Source of the DNA: JBKBII01 sp046299415
Lineage (GTDB): Bacteria > Pseudomonadota > Gammaproteobacteria > Ectothiorhodospirales > Ectothiorhodospiraceae
Direction: 5' to 3'
Assembly (NCBI GenBank): GCA_046299415.1
Contig: JBKBII010000007.1
Location: 1-64,000 of the forward strand
Length of the DNA stretch: 64,000 nucleotides
Part shown: positions 9,796 to 18,348 of the stretch, in pieces
Layout of the letters: every line of letters starts with the position of its first letter
How positions within the stretch are numbered: position 1 is the stretch's first letter
Program-made: the position numbers and the translations under genes
Notes under the pieces: generated by a model
What the model was told of the DNA's origin: nothing
Database searches by the model: none
What the model saw: the letters and a program-made list of their open reading frames with translations, nothing else

Positions 9796-11286
9796 ATGAC
9801 CAACCGCCCCAATCAGGAACCCGCCGCACAACTTCATCCCACACCGGCCAACAACCCGGCTGGGGGGAATTCGCTGCCCGTCGACCAGTCCCGCAAAGAA
9901 GACAAGCTCTGGGGCGGGCGCTTCTCCGAACCCACCGACACCTTCGTCGAACGCTTCACGGCATCGGTCGGTTTTGACCAGCGCCTCTACCGCGAGGACA
10001 TCGCCGGATCGCAGGCGCACGCGCGAATGCTCGGGCGCGTCGGCCTGCTGAGCGCCTCGGAAGTCGAGGCCATCGTGCAGGGGCTAGACGCGATTCGGGA
10101 AGAAATCGAGCACGGCCGGTTCGCCTGGCGGGTGGATCGTGAAGATGTCCATATGAACATCGAAGCGCGGCTGATCGAGCGGGTTGGCGACACCGGCAAG
10201 AAGCTCCACACCGGGCGCAGCCGCAACGATCAGGTCGCCACCGATATTCGTCTGTGGACGCGCGCCACCATCGACCGCATCGTCGCCGCCATTCGCCGTT
10301 ATCAGGGCGGCCTGCTCGACCTCGCCGAACGCGAGGCCGACACCATCATGCCCGGGTTCACCCATCTACAGACCGCGCAACCGGTGACCTTCGGCCACCA
10401 CATGCTGGCGTGGTTCGAGATGCTCGACCGCGACGCGGAACGCTTTCTCGACGCGCGCAAACGAACCAACGTCCTGCCGCTGGGCGCTGCGGCGCTGGCC
10501 GGCACGCCCTACCCGCTGGATCGCGAATCCGTCGCCGCCGAACTCGGCTTCGACGGGGTCACCCGCAATTCGCTCGACGCCGTCTCCGACCGCGATTTCG
10601 CGATCGAGTTTACCGCCGCCGCCGCGACGCTCCTGATGCATCTGTCACGCCAGTCGGAAGAACTGATTCTTTGGATGAGCCAGCAGTTCGGCTTCATCGA
10701 CCTGCCCGACCGCTATTGCACGGGCTCCTCGATCATGCCGCAGAAGAAAAACCCGGACGTACCCGAGCTGGTGCGTGGCAAGAGCGGGCGCGTGTTCGGC
10801 CATCTGATCGGTCTGCTGACCCTGATGAAAGGCCAGCCGCTGGCCTACAACAAGGACAATCAGGAAGACAAGGAACCGTTGTTCGACACCGCCGACACGG
10901 TCGAGGACAGCCTGCGCGCCTTTGCCGACATGGTCCCCAACCTGATCGTGAAGCGCGAAGCCACACGCGCCGCCACCACCCGCGGCTTCGCGACGGCCAC
11001 CGATCTTGCCGACTACCTTGTCGAACGCGACGTCGCCTTTCGCGACGCGCACGAGATCGTCGGCCGCGCCGTGCGTCTTGGCAGCGAACGCGGGCTTGAT
11101 CTGGCCGATCTGTCGCTGCCGGAACTGCAGAGCATCGACACCCGGATCGGCGACGACGTCTATGGCTATCTCACACCGGAAGGTTCCGCCGCCCGCCGCC
11201 GCCTCACCGGCGGCACCGCGCCGGAGCGTGTTCGCGCCGAAGTCGCCGCCGCACGGGCCCGCCTCGTCGGGGACGCGACGCGCTGA
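9796..11286 (+). CDS. argH: Argininosuccinate lyase
   Basis: Catalyses the last step of arginine synthesis, argininosuccinate to arginine plus fumarate. The 496-residue product carries the fumarase/aspartase signature GSSIMPQKKNPD (catalytic Ser loop), TGRSRNDQVATD and the HLQTAQPVTFGHH region. Compared with typical ArgH it has about 35 additional N-terminal residues before the conserved KLWGGRF; an internal start is possible but no better ATG is evident. The gene is divergent from the sensor-kinase gene. A TATACT hexamer at 9756-9761 could be its -10 element, but I see no convincing -35. Confidence 0.97.
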   Translation: MTNRPNQEPAAQLHPTPANNPAGGNSLPVDQSRKEDKLWGGRFSEPTDTFVERFTASVGFDQRLYREDIAGSQAHARMLGRVGLLSASEVEAIVQGLDAIREEIEHGRFAWRVDREDVHMNIEARLIERVGDTGKKLHTGRSRNDQVATDIRLWTRATIDRIVAAIRRYQGGLLDLAEREADTIMPGFTHLQTAQPVTFGHHMLAWFEMLDRDAERFLDARKRTNVLPLGAAALAGTPYPLDRESVAAELGFDGVTRNSLDAVSDRDFAIEFTAAAATLLMHLSRQSEELILWMSQQFGFIDLPDRYCTGSSIMPQKKNPDVPELVRGKSGRVFGHLIGLLTLMKGQPLAYNKDNQEDKEPLFDTADTVEDSLRAFADMVPNLIVKREATRAATTRGFATATDLADYLVERDVAFRDAHEIVGRAVRLGSERGLDLADLSLPELQSIDTRIGDDVYGYLTPEGSAARRRLTGGTAPERVRAEVAAARARLVGDATR

Positions 11287-11371
11287 CGCCGCCTGTGCCG
11301 AAGCCCCGGTCTTGTCACTTGAGCCCCGTCGTCAGGGCGACGCGGGCGAACGCAGCGTGGCCGGTCGCGAT

Positions 11372-12067
11372 TCAGACATTCAGATAGCGCGTGATCAGCT
11401 CATCGGAGAGCGCATCGATCGGGCCTTTGGCTTCGACATGGCCGCGCTCGACCAGATGAAACGAATCCGCATACTGGCGCGCAAACGGCAGCTTCTGCTC
11501 GACCAGCAGCACGCTCAGACCCAGGTCGGTCTGCAGACGGCGAATGACTTGACCGATCTGGGTGACGATGTTGGGCTGGATGCCCTCGCCCGGCTCGTCG
11601 AGGATCAAAAGCTTCGGGTCGAGCAAAAGAGCCCGGCCGATGGCAAGTTGCTGCTGCTGCCCGCCGGACAAATCGCCACCGCGCCGCGCGCGCATCTCCT
11701 TCAGCACCGGGAACAGCTCATAAATGAATCCCGGCACCGAGCGTTGCCGGTCGCTACGCGACGTCAAAGGCAGACGCAGGTTTTCCTCGACCGTCAACAG
11801 CGAAAAGATCTCGCGTCCCTGCGGAACATAACCCAGCCCGGCACGCGCGCGCGCTTCAGTGGGCAGGCGGTCGATGCGCATCCCACCGAGCCAGATCTCG
11901 CCGCGGCGGATCGGCAGCAGCCCCATCACGCATTTCAACAACGTGGTCTTGCCGGCGCCGTTGCGCCCCATCACGCAGGCCACGTGCCCGGCCTCGGCGT
12001 GCAGCGTGAAATCTCGCAGAATGTGGCTCTGACCGTAGTACTGGTCGACGCCCTCGATCCGGATCAT
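11372..12067 (-). CDS. urtE: Urea ABC transporter ATP-binding protein UrtE
   Basis: The second ATPase subunit of the Urt-type (branched-chain amino-acid family) urea importer. The 231-residue product starts at ATG 12067, overlapping the urtD stop as ATGA, which indicates translational coupling. Walker A is GRNGAGKTT, the ABC signature LSGGQQQQLAIGRAL and Walker B LLILDEPGEGIQPNIV. The phrase DEPGEGIQP is typical of UrtE/LivF proteins. It is the last gene of the urea operon; a GC-rich inverted repeat around 11318-11347 may end both this transcript and the convergent argH transcript. Confidence 0.93.
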   Translation of the reverse strand: MIRIEGVDQYYGQSHILRDFTLHAEAGHVACVMGRNGAGKTTLLKCVMGLLPIRRGEIWLGGMRIDRLPTEARARAGLGYVPQGREIFSLLTVEENLRLPLTSRSDRQRSVPGFIYELFPVLKEMRARRGGDLSGGQQQQLAIGRALLLDPKLLILDEPGEGIQPNIVTQIGQVIRRLQTDLGLSVLLVEQKLPFARQYADSFHLVERGHVEAKGPIDALSDELITRYLNV

Positions 12068-12903
12068 TGCGTCTCCCCCAGGTAGACCTCGACGACTTTC
12101 GGGTGCGCGGCGACGAAGTCCATGCTGCCCTCGGCAATCACGCATCCCTGATGCAGCACGCTGACACGCCGCGCGATCGAGCGCACGAACGCCATGTCAT
12201 GCTCGACGACGATGACCGTGTGGCGGCCGGCCAGGTCGGTCATCAACTCGGCCGTGCGCTCGGCTTCCTGCGGCGTCATGCCTGCCACCGGCTCATCGAC
12301 CAGCAGGATCCTCGGGCGCTGCATCAGCAACATGCCGATTTCCAGCCACTGCTTCTGGCCGTGCGACAGCTGCCCCGCCAAAGACCGCGCAGCGCTCTCC
12401 AAGCCAATGGTCGCCAGCACCCAGTCGAGCCGGTCGATCGCCTCGCCACTCAGGCGAAAGCGCAGACTGGCCCAGGTCGACTTGTTGGAATCGGCCGACA
12501 GCGCAAGGTTATCGAAGACGCTTAGCGCGTCGAACACGGTCGGCTTCTGAAACTTGCGGCCAATGCCACCGCGAGCGATCGCGTACTCGGGCAGACGCTG
12601 GAGATCGAGGCCGCGGCCAAAGTGAATCGAGCCGGCGTCCGGGCGAGTCTTGCCGGTGATCACATCCATCATGGTCGTCTTTCCGGCCCCGTTCGGGCCA
12701 ATGACACAGCGCAATTCGCCGGCGTCGATCGAAAGATTCAGGGCGTCCAGCGCGCGGAATCCGTCGAACGAAACCGTGACGTCCTCCAGATACAGGATGG
12801 GCTGCCCCGCAGGCACTCCGGCTTCTGAAAAATCCGGCTTCGGCAGCAGAAAGTCAAAGACACGATCACGGCGAAAGCGGTCCTGGGCGTTGGCGACGGT
12901 CAT
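12064..12903 (-). CDS. urtD: Urea ABC transporter ATP-binding protein UrtD
   Basis: The first ATPase subunit of the urea importer, LivG-like, 279 residues. Walker A is GPNGAGKTT, the Q-loop region IGRKFQKPTVF, a degenerate ABC signature LSHGQKQWLEIGM and Walker B ILLVDEPVAGMT. LSHGQKQWLEIGM in place of the usual LSGGQ is the normal state in UrtD. The start ATG at 12903 overlaps the urtC stop by four bases. It should pair with UrtE at the cytoplasmic face of UrtB/UrtC. Confidence 0.94.
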   Translation of the reverse strand: MTVANAQDRFRRDRVFDFLLPKPDFSEAGVPAGQPILYLEDVTVSFDGFRALDALNLSIDAGELRCVIGPNGAGKTTMMDVITGKTRPDAGSIHFGRGLDLQRLPEYAIARGGIGRKFQKPTVFDALSVFDNLALSADSNKSTWASLRFRLSGEAIDRLDWVLATIGLESAARSLAGQLSHGQKQWLEIGMLLMQRPRILLVDEPVAGMTPQEAERTAELMTDLAGRHTVIVVEHDMAFVRSIARRVSVLHQGCVIAEGSMDFVAAHPKVVEVYLGETQ

Positions 12904-14111
12904 GGCCGGGGTTCCTTGCGCGATGTCGATGCGAGGTCGTGCCGGGCTTGACCGTCGGATCGCGCCGCAGCCTGATCGGCCATTGCCGGGACGACCCCGG
13001 AGTCCGCCGGTGCCTCATTGACGGGTCGCGCCCGGCTTCGCCTGCGCGCTATCAGGCCAGCGATCCCTTTCGGCAGGAACAACGTGACCAGCACGAACAA
13101 CGCGCCCAACGCGAACAACCAGACTTCCGGATAGGTGGTGGTCAACCAGGTCTTGCCACCATTGACCGCAAACGCCCCGAGGATCGGTCCAAACAACGTG
13201 CCACGGCCGCCCACCGCTACCCAAAGCACGGCCTCGATCGACGCGATCGGCGAGAACTCGCCGGGGTTGATGATGCCCACCTGCGGCACGTACAACGCCC
13301 CGGCGATGCCGGCGAGCATCGCCGAAAACGTGAACAGCCAAAGCTTGTAGGCCTCGACGCGATAGCCGGCGAAACGCACACGGCTTTCCGCGTCACGAAT
13401 GGCGATCGCGACATGGCCGAAACGTGAAGTCACGATCCAACGGCAGGCCAGATAGGCCACAGCCAAGGCCAGGGCGGTCAGCACGAACAAGGCCACGCGA
13501 GTGGTTCGCGCGGTGATGTCAAAACCGGCAATATCCTTGAAATCGGTCAACCCATTGTTGCCGCCAAAGCCCATCTCATTGCGGAAGAACGCGAGCATCA
13601 ACGCAAACACCAACGCCTGCGTGATGATGGCGAAGTACACCCCCGACACCCGCGAGCGAAACGCCATCCAGCCAAAGACCAGTGCCAGCAGCCCGGGGGC
13701 CAACAGCACCATGAGCAGCGCAAACCACAACTGGTCGAATCCGATCCAGAACCAAGGCAGCTTTTCATAGCCGAGAAACACCATGAAGTCCGGAAGATCC
13801 GGGTTGCCATAGACGCCGCGATCACCGATCTGGCGCGTCAGATACATGCCCATTGCATAGCCACCGAGGCCAAAAAAAGCACCGTGTCCTAGCGACAGCA
13901 CACCGGCATAACCCCAGATCAAGTCAATCGACAGCGCCAGGATCGCGAAGGCCAGAAATTTCCCGAGCAGCGTCACCATGAAGGTCGAGACGTAGAACGC
14001 TGAGTCCGGCGTCATGAACAGATTGCCGATCACCACATAGGCCACGAGAACGATGAGCGAGCCCAGTACCAGAAGGCCGCCGCGATCCGAAAAGAGTCGT
14101 CGCGCAAGCAT
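12900..14111 (-). CDS. urtC: Urea ABC transporter permease UrtC
   Basis: Inner-membrane permease subunit of the LivM type, 403 residues with about ten hydrophobic segments. Family hallmarks visible are DLIWGYAGVLSLGHGAFFGLGGYAMGM near the N-terminus and the cytoplasmic coupling loop RDAESRVRFAGYRVEAYKLW. The last 50 residues are a polar Arg/Ala-rich tail beyond the final helix. The gene starts 1 bp after the urtB stop and overlaps urtD. Confidence 0.94.
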   Translation of the reverse strand: MLARRLFSDRGGLLVLGSLIVLVAYVVIGNLFMTPDSAFYVSTFMVTLLGKFLAFAILALSIDLIWGYAGVLSLGHGAFFGLGGYAMGMYLTRQIGDRGVYGNPDLPDFMVFLGYEKLPWFWIGFDQLWFALLMVLLAPGLLALVFGWMAFRSRVSGVYFAIITQALVFALMLAFFRNEMGFGGNNGLTDFKDIAGFDITARTTRVALFVLTALALAVAYLACRWIVTSRFGHVAIAIRDAESRVRFAGYRVEAYKLWLFTFSAMLAGIAGALYVPQVGIINPGEFSPIASIEAVLWVAVGGRGTLFGPILGAFAVNGGKTWLTTTYPEVWLFALGALFVLVTLFLPKGIAGLIARRRSRARPVNEAPADSGVVPAMADQAAARSDGQARHDLASTSRKEPRP

Positions 14112-14112
14112 G

Positions 14113-16026
14113 TCAGGCCTCCGCCGCCCGGCCTTTCTGTGGAAACAACCCGCGTGGCCGACGTTGTATGAACAGGATGATGAAGACGAGCACCAGCACC
14201 TTGGCGAGCACTGCGCCGGTGGTGGGCTCGAGCACCTTGGTCAGCACGCCCAGCCCCATCGCACCGACAAATGTCCCCCAGAGGTTGCCGACGCCACCAA
14301 ACACGACCACCATGAACGAATCGATGATGTAGCTCTGCCCCATGTTCGGGCCGACATTCGTGAGCTGCGCCAGCGCCACGCCGGCCACACCGGCCAACCC
14401 GGCGCCCAGACCAAATGTCATCGCATCCACCCATGCCGCACGAACGCCCAGTGCACGCGCCATCGACCGGTTCTGTGTCACCGCGCGCACCTTGAGCCCG
14501 AGCGTCGAGCGCTTCAGCAAAATCACCAGGGCAACGAACACCGCGACGGCAAAGAACAAAATGACCAGCCGATTCATGGTCAACGACAACACCGGATTAA
14601 GTGCGACCGACCCCGACAACCACGCCGGCGAACTCACCGCCTGGTTGAGCGGCGAGAACAGACTGCGAACCGCCTGCTGCAAAATCAGGCTGATGCCGAA
14701 GGTCGCCAGCAACGTCTCCAGCGGACGTCCGTACAGGAACTGGATCACGCCGCGCTCCATCGCCACGCCGACGAGCCCGGAAACCAGAAACGCGGCCGGT
14801 ATCGCCAGCAACAGGGCGGCGGTCACCTGTTCGGGCATCAACGTCTGCAGAAACCAGGTGGTGTAGGCGCCAATCATGATCAGCTCGCCATGCGCCATGT
14901 TGATCACGCCCATGACGCCAAAGGTGATCGCCAGGCCCAGAGCGGCCAGAAGCAGCACCGAGCCAAGGCTCAGCCCGAAAAAGAGATGCTCGAGTTGCCG
15001 GTAGAAGGCCACTCGACGCTCGGTCACCGCGAAGGCTTCAGCGGCGGCATCGCGGACGCGGGCGTCGGGATCCGTTCCGGCCAGCTGCTGCAGCCGGTTG
15101 CGGATCGGGGTCGCGAGTTCACCGGTCAGCCGTTCGATGGCCTCAAGGCGCGATTCAACCGCGACGTCGAAGCTCTGCGCCAGCGCCCGGGTCCGCTGCA
15201 GATGCTCGAGCACACGGCCATGACCCTCCTCGGCCAGGCGCTCGTCGAGGCGTTCGACGACGTTGCGATCGAGGCTCCCGGTCATCAGCCGCTGTGCGGC
15301 CAGCGAGCGCCGCGCCGGGTCAGGGTGTTCGAGGTCCGCGAGAGCCGCCAGATCGCGCAGCAAACTGCGCAGCGGATTGTTGATCGGCACCGCGCGCAAG
15401 CCAGCAGCGGCATCGGCGGACAACGGCTCCCCGGTGACCGCATTCTCGACGAGGTCGGATTCGAACTCGCCCCCCTTCAGCACGATCACGGTCTCGTCGG
15501 GCCCCTGACGCGTATCAAAAAACAGGCGACCCTCGAGCAAGGCGTTCAGGACGCGCCCGGCTCGTGGATGGTTCGACTCGGCGAGAACCTCGGCCTGCTC
15601 ACGCCGGTCTCGCAACGATCCGGCCACCATGGTGCGCAGCGCAGCGGCAAAACCATCGTCCGTCGAAGGACGGGCGTCCAACGTGACACCGTCGGGCGCG
15701 TCGATCGCCGCCTCCTGCGCTGGCAGCTCCGCAGTGGCGGCATCAACGCCGCTGGGCGAACGAACATCGGCCGACACTTGCGGTTCCTCGGCGACGGAAT
15801 CAAGACCCGGCGTCGGTGGGGCCAAGTCGGCGACCGACGGCACGGCATCGGCGAGCAACCCGCGAGCGGCAAAAACAAACACCAGCGTGCTGATCACGAT
15901 CAGCAGCACCAACAGCCGCCGCGCCGCGACGGCCGATCGGACCGCCGGTGGTGTCGGCAGTCGTGGCCGGTCCTCGGCCCGAGTCTGTCGCGCGTGGGTC
16001 GGTCGCGCGCGGGGAGTGTGTGCCAT
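14113..16026 (-). CDS. urtB: Urea ABC transporter permease UrtB with long periplasmic N-terminal extension
   Basis: LivH-type permease subunit. The C-terminal 290 residues hold the permease with ITFGVMGVINMAHGELIMIGAY and the coupling segment LKVRAVTQNRSMARALGVR. Ahead of it, after one N-terminal hydrophobic segment (about residues 36-56), lie about 290 residues likely to be periplasmic. These include a Pro/Glu/Ala-rich stretch and helical HEAT-like repeats with SRLEAIERLTGEL and DPDARVRDAAAEAFA. Such extensions are known in UrtB proteins and are not unique. The start ATG at 16026 follows a 140-bp gap after urtA containing a perfect hairpin. Confidence 0.93.
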   Translation of the reverse strand: MAHTPRARPTHARQTRAEDRPRLPTPPAVRSAVAARRLLVLLIVISTLVFVFAARGLLADAVPSVADLAPPTPGLDSVAEEPQVSADVRSPSGVDAATAELPAQEAAIDAPDGVTLDARPSTDDGFAAALRTMVAGSLRDRREQAEVLAESNHPRAGRVLNALLEGRLFFDTRQGPDETVIVLKGGEFESDLVENAVTGEPLSADAAAGLRAVPINNPLRSLLRDLAALADLEHPDPARRSLAAQRLMTGSLDRNVVERLDERLAEEGHGRVLEHLQRTRALAQSFDVAVESRLEAIERLTGELATPIRNRLQQLAGTDPDARVRDAAAEAFAVTERRVAFYRQLEHLFFGLSLGSVLLLAALGLAITFGVMGVINMAHGELIMIGAYTTWFLQTLMPEQVTAALLLAIPAAFLVSGLVGVAMERGVIQFLYGRPLETLLATFGISLILQQAVRSLFSPLNQAVSSPAWLSGSVALNPVLSLTMNRLVILFFAVAVFVALVILLKRSTLGLKVRAVTQNRSMARALGVRAAWVDAMTFGLGAGLAGVAGVALAQLTNVGPNMGQSYIIDSFMVVVFGGVGNLWGTFVGAMGLGVLTKVLEPTTGAVLAKVLVLVFIILFIQRRPRGLFPQKGRAAEA

Positions 16027-16110
16027 GCGAACCTCGCAGTGCTACGAACGTCTAGGGCTTGGCGCCTCGGCCACGCGGTCGGGCCGCGACGCCAGAAATC
16101 AGTGGCTCAC

Positions 16111-16140
16111 CGGCTCCGTTACCAAGGGGCAACGGAGCCG
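16111..16140 (-). terminator. Perfect intercistronic hairpin between urtA and urtB
   Basis: CGGCTCCGTT at 16111-16120 pairs perfectly with AACGGAGCCG at 16131-16140, leaving a 10-base loop. No T-tract follows on the minus strand, so it is not a classic intrinsic terminator. Its place right after the binding-protein gene fits an mRNA-stabilising or partial attenuation element that makes UrtA more abundant than the membrane subunits; that role is inference. Confidence 0.5.
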
Positions 16141-16166
16141 TGGGCGGTATGCCACGCGACGGGGGC

Positions 16167-17516
16167 TTACTCGCCCGAGCCGCTGCCAACGCAGGTTTCG
16201 GTAACGACATTGAAGGCACCGCAGCGGATCGGATCGGTCCAGTCGGCGATCAGATCCTTGCTGCCTTCGAGATAGCTCGACCAGGCCTCACCGGCGACCG
16301 GCTCGGTTTCGCTCACCACCAGAAACTGGCCGTCGCTCTGGATCTCGCCGATCAAGACGGGCTTGGTGATGTGATGGTTGGCGCCCATCACCGCGGTGCC
16401 GCCCGTCAGGTTGGGTACCTCAACGCCGACCATCGCGTCGATCACGGCATCCGGATCGGTCGTGCCGGCCTTTTCGACCGCCTGAACCCACATATTGAAG
16501 CCGATGTAGTGCGCCTCCATCGGGTCGTTGGTGACGCGGGCCGGATCGCCGATGAAGCCGTGCCACGTGTCGATGAACGCCCGATTCTCCTCGGTATCCA
16601 CGCTCATGAAGTAGTTCCACGCCGCGAGATGGCCGACCAACGGGCTGGTATCCATGCCCGACAGCTCTTCCTCGCCAACCGAAAACGCGATCACCGGGAT
16701 GTCGGTGGATGACACGCCCTGGTTGCCCAGCTCGCGGTAGAACGGCACGTTGGCATCGCCGTTGATCGTCGAAACCACGGCGGTTGGTTTTCCAGCCGAG
16801 CCGAAGCGTTTGATGTCCGAAACGATCGACTGCCAGTCGGAGTGCCCGAACGGGGTGTACGAAATCATGATGTCCTCGTCGGCGACGCCGTTGGCCTTGA
16901 GATACGCCTCGAGGATACGGTTGGTGGTCCGCGGATAGACGTAGTCGGTACCCGCCAGAACCCAGCGCTCGATGCCGTATTCGTTCATCAGATAATCGAC
17001 CGCCGGGATCGCCTGCTGGTTGGGCGCTGCGCCGGTGTAGAAGATATTGCGCGACGACTCCTCACCCTCGTACTGGACCGGGTAGAAAAACACGCCGTTC
17101 AGCTCCTCGACCACCGGCAGCAGCGACTTGCGCGATACCGAGGTCCAGGCCCCAAAGATCGCGGCGACCTTGTCGCGTTCGAGCAACTGGCGCGTCAGTT
17201 CGGCGAAACGCGGCCAATCCGACGCCGGATCCACGACCACCGCCTCCAACGGCCGCCCGAGCAGGCCACCGGCGGCATTTTGCTGCTCGATCAGCATCAA
17301 CATGGTGTCCTTCAGCGTGGTCTCGGAAATCGCCATCGTGCCGGACAGCGAATGCAGGACACCCACTTTGATCGGCTCACCCTGCTGCGCGGACAATGGA
17401 TTGAACGCAAGGCCCAGGGCCACGGCGAGACTCGCCGCGACCGAAGCCGAAAGAAAGCGGCGCCGCGGGGCATGCCGCAGCGAGTGTGGGTTCGAGTCGT
17501 AACTGGAATCGTTCAT
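16167..17516 (-). CDS. urtA: Urea ABC transporter substrate-binding protein UrtA
   Basis: Periplasmic binding protein that delivers urea (or short amides) to UrtBC. ATG at 17516 has AGGAG eight bases upstream. The 449-residue precursor begins with a twin-arginine-like signal, RRRFLSAS followed by a hydrophobic stretch ending near LSAQQ. The mature part has the type-1 periplasmic fold with IKVGVLHSLSGTMAISET, YPVQYEGEESSRNIFYTGAAPNQQ and the family's C-terminal NHHITKPVLIGEI. These motifs separate UrtA/FmdD from amino-acid binding LivJ proteins. It lies 79 bp after gntR on the same strand, so it is probably co-transcribed. Confidence 0.95.
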   Translation of the reverse strand: MNDSSYDSNPHSLRHAPRRRFLSASVAASLAVALGLAFNPLSAQQGEPIKVGVLHSLSGTMAISETTLKDTMLMLIEQQNAAGGLLGRPLEAVVVDPASDWPRFAELTRQLLERDKVAAIFGAWTSVSRKSLLPVVEELNGVFFYPVQYEGEESSRNIFYTGAAPNQQAIPAVDYLMNEYGIERWVLAGTDYVYPRTTNRILEAYLKANGVADEDIMISYTPFGHSDWQSIVSDIKRFGSAGKPTAVVSTINGDANVPFYRELGNQGVSSTDIPVIAFSVGEEELSGMDTSPLVGHLAAWNYFMSVDTEENRAFIDTWHGFIGDPARVTNDPMEAHYIGFNMWVQAVEKAGTTDPDAVIDAMVGVEVPNLTGGTAVMGANHHITKPVLIGEIQSDGQFLVVSETEPVAGEAWSSYLEGSKDLIADWTDPIRCGAFNVVTETCVGSGSGE

Positions 17517-17595
17517 GGTGATCTCCTGGATCAGAAACGTAGGGTCGGGGACGGACAGTGGGGTTGCACGCTGAGGGGCGCGCACTCGTGGGGTG

Positions 17596-18348
17596 TCACG
17601 GAGAGTCAGGGTGTCCAGGGGGTGATCGGGCGACGAGATCGCCGGGTGGCGAACCACTGCTCCGAGCGGCATGCAGCATGCCGAGGGTGATCTGGTGGAC
17701 ACAGGCGCGACTCTCCTCGATGTGCGCCCGCAGCAATCGCCGCGCGTCGGCCAGCCGGCCGCGCACCAGTTGACCGAGAATCTGGCTGTGTTCCGCGTAG
17801 GTCGCGGCGATCCGCTCGGACTTGGTGAAATCGAGCCGGCGTACGATTCGCAGGCGCTCGCACACCTCGCCATGCACCCGCACCATTTCCTGATTCGCAC
17901 CCGCCTGGACGAGCCCAGTATGAAACTGCTCATCGAGGCACCAGACACGCGGCGGCGCGCTTTCGCGCTGCGAGGGTGCGACATTCCAGGTTTCCAGCAA
18001 ACCGCTCAGCGCAGCTTCGATGACCCGCTGCTCGCGGCGCGTGAGCCGCGCCAGGGCCGCCTCCTCCAGCACGATGCGTACGTCGTAGAGCTCGTCGATA
18101 CGCTGGAAATCCAGCGGCCTGACCTGCCAGCCCGAGCGGGGCACGACATCAACGTAGCCCTCGTGGTGCAGCCGAAACAGCGCCTCTCGCAGCGGCGTGC
18201 GGCTGAAACCGAAGCGCTCCGCCAACTCGTTCTCGCTGAAGCGATCCCCCGGCAGCCAAGCGAACGCAAACAACGCGTCCTTGATGGCTGTGTAAGCCGC
18301 ATCGGCACGGGGGATCACCGGGGCGGCAACCTCGGGCATCGGATTCAT
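17596..18348 (-). CDS. GntR-family regulator (FadR/FCD subfamily) within the urea operon
   Basis: A 250-residue transcription factor. The N-terminal winged helix carries FSENELAERFGFSRTPLREAL, the classical GntR recognition helix region, and residues about 90-215 form an all-helical FCD ligand-binding domain with the likely metal-ligand His in DEQFHTGLVQ. The start ATG at 18348 overlaps the urea carboxylase stop as ATGA; a second ATG at 18339 is possible. Its place between the catabolic and transport genes suggests it senses urea or a product and adjusts this operon; that is inference. Confidence 0.9.
   Translation of the reverse strand: MNPMPEVAAPVIPRADAAYTAIKDALFAFAWLPGDRFSENELAERFGFSRTPLREALFRLHHEGYVDVVPRSGWQVRPLDFQRIDELYDVRIVLEEAALARLTRREQRVIEAALSGLLETWNVAPSQRESAPPRVWCLDEQFHTGLVQAGANQEMVRVHGEVCERLRIVRRLDFTKSERIAATYAEHSQILGQLVRGRLADARRLLRAHIEESRACVHQITLGMLHAARSSGSPPGDLVARSPPGHPDSP

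Noticed and set aside
14053..16275. A 740-codon plus-strand open frame antisense to urtB and urtC
   Set aside because: It is a high-GC shadow. The product is His/Arg/Gln-rich without family motifs, while the opposite strand encodes unmistakable permeases with coupled starts.
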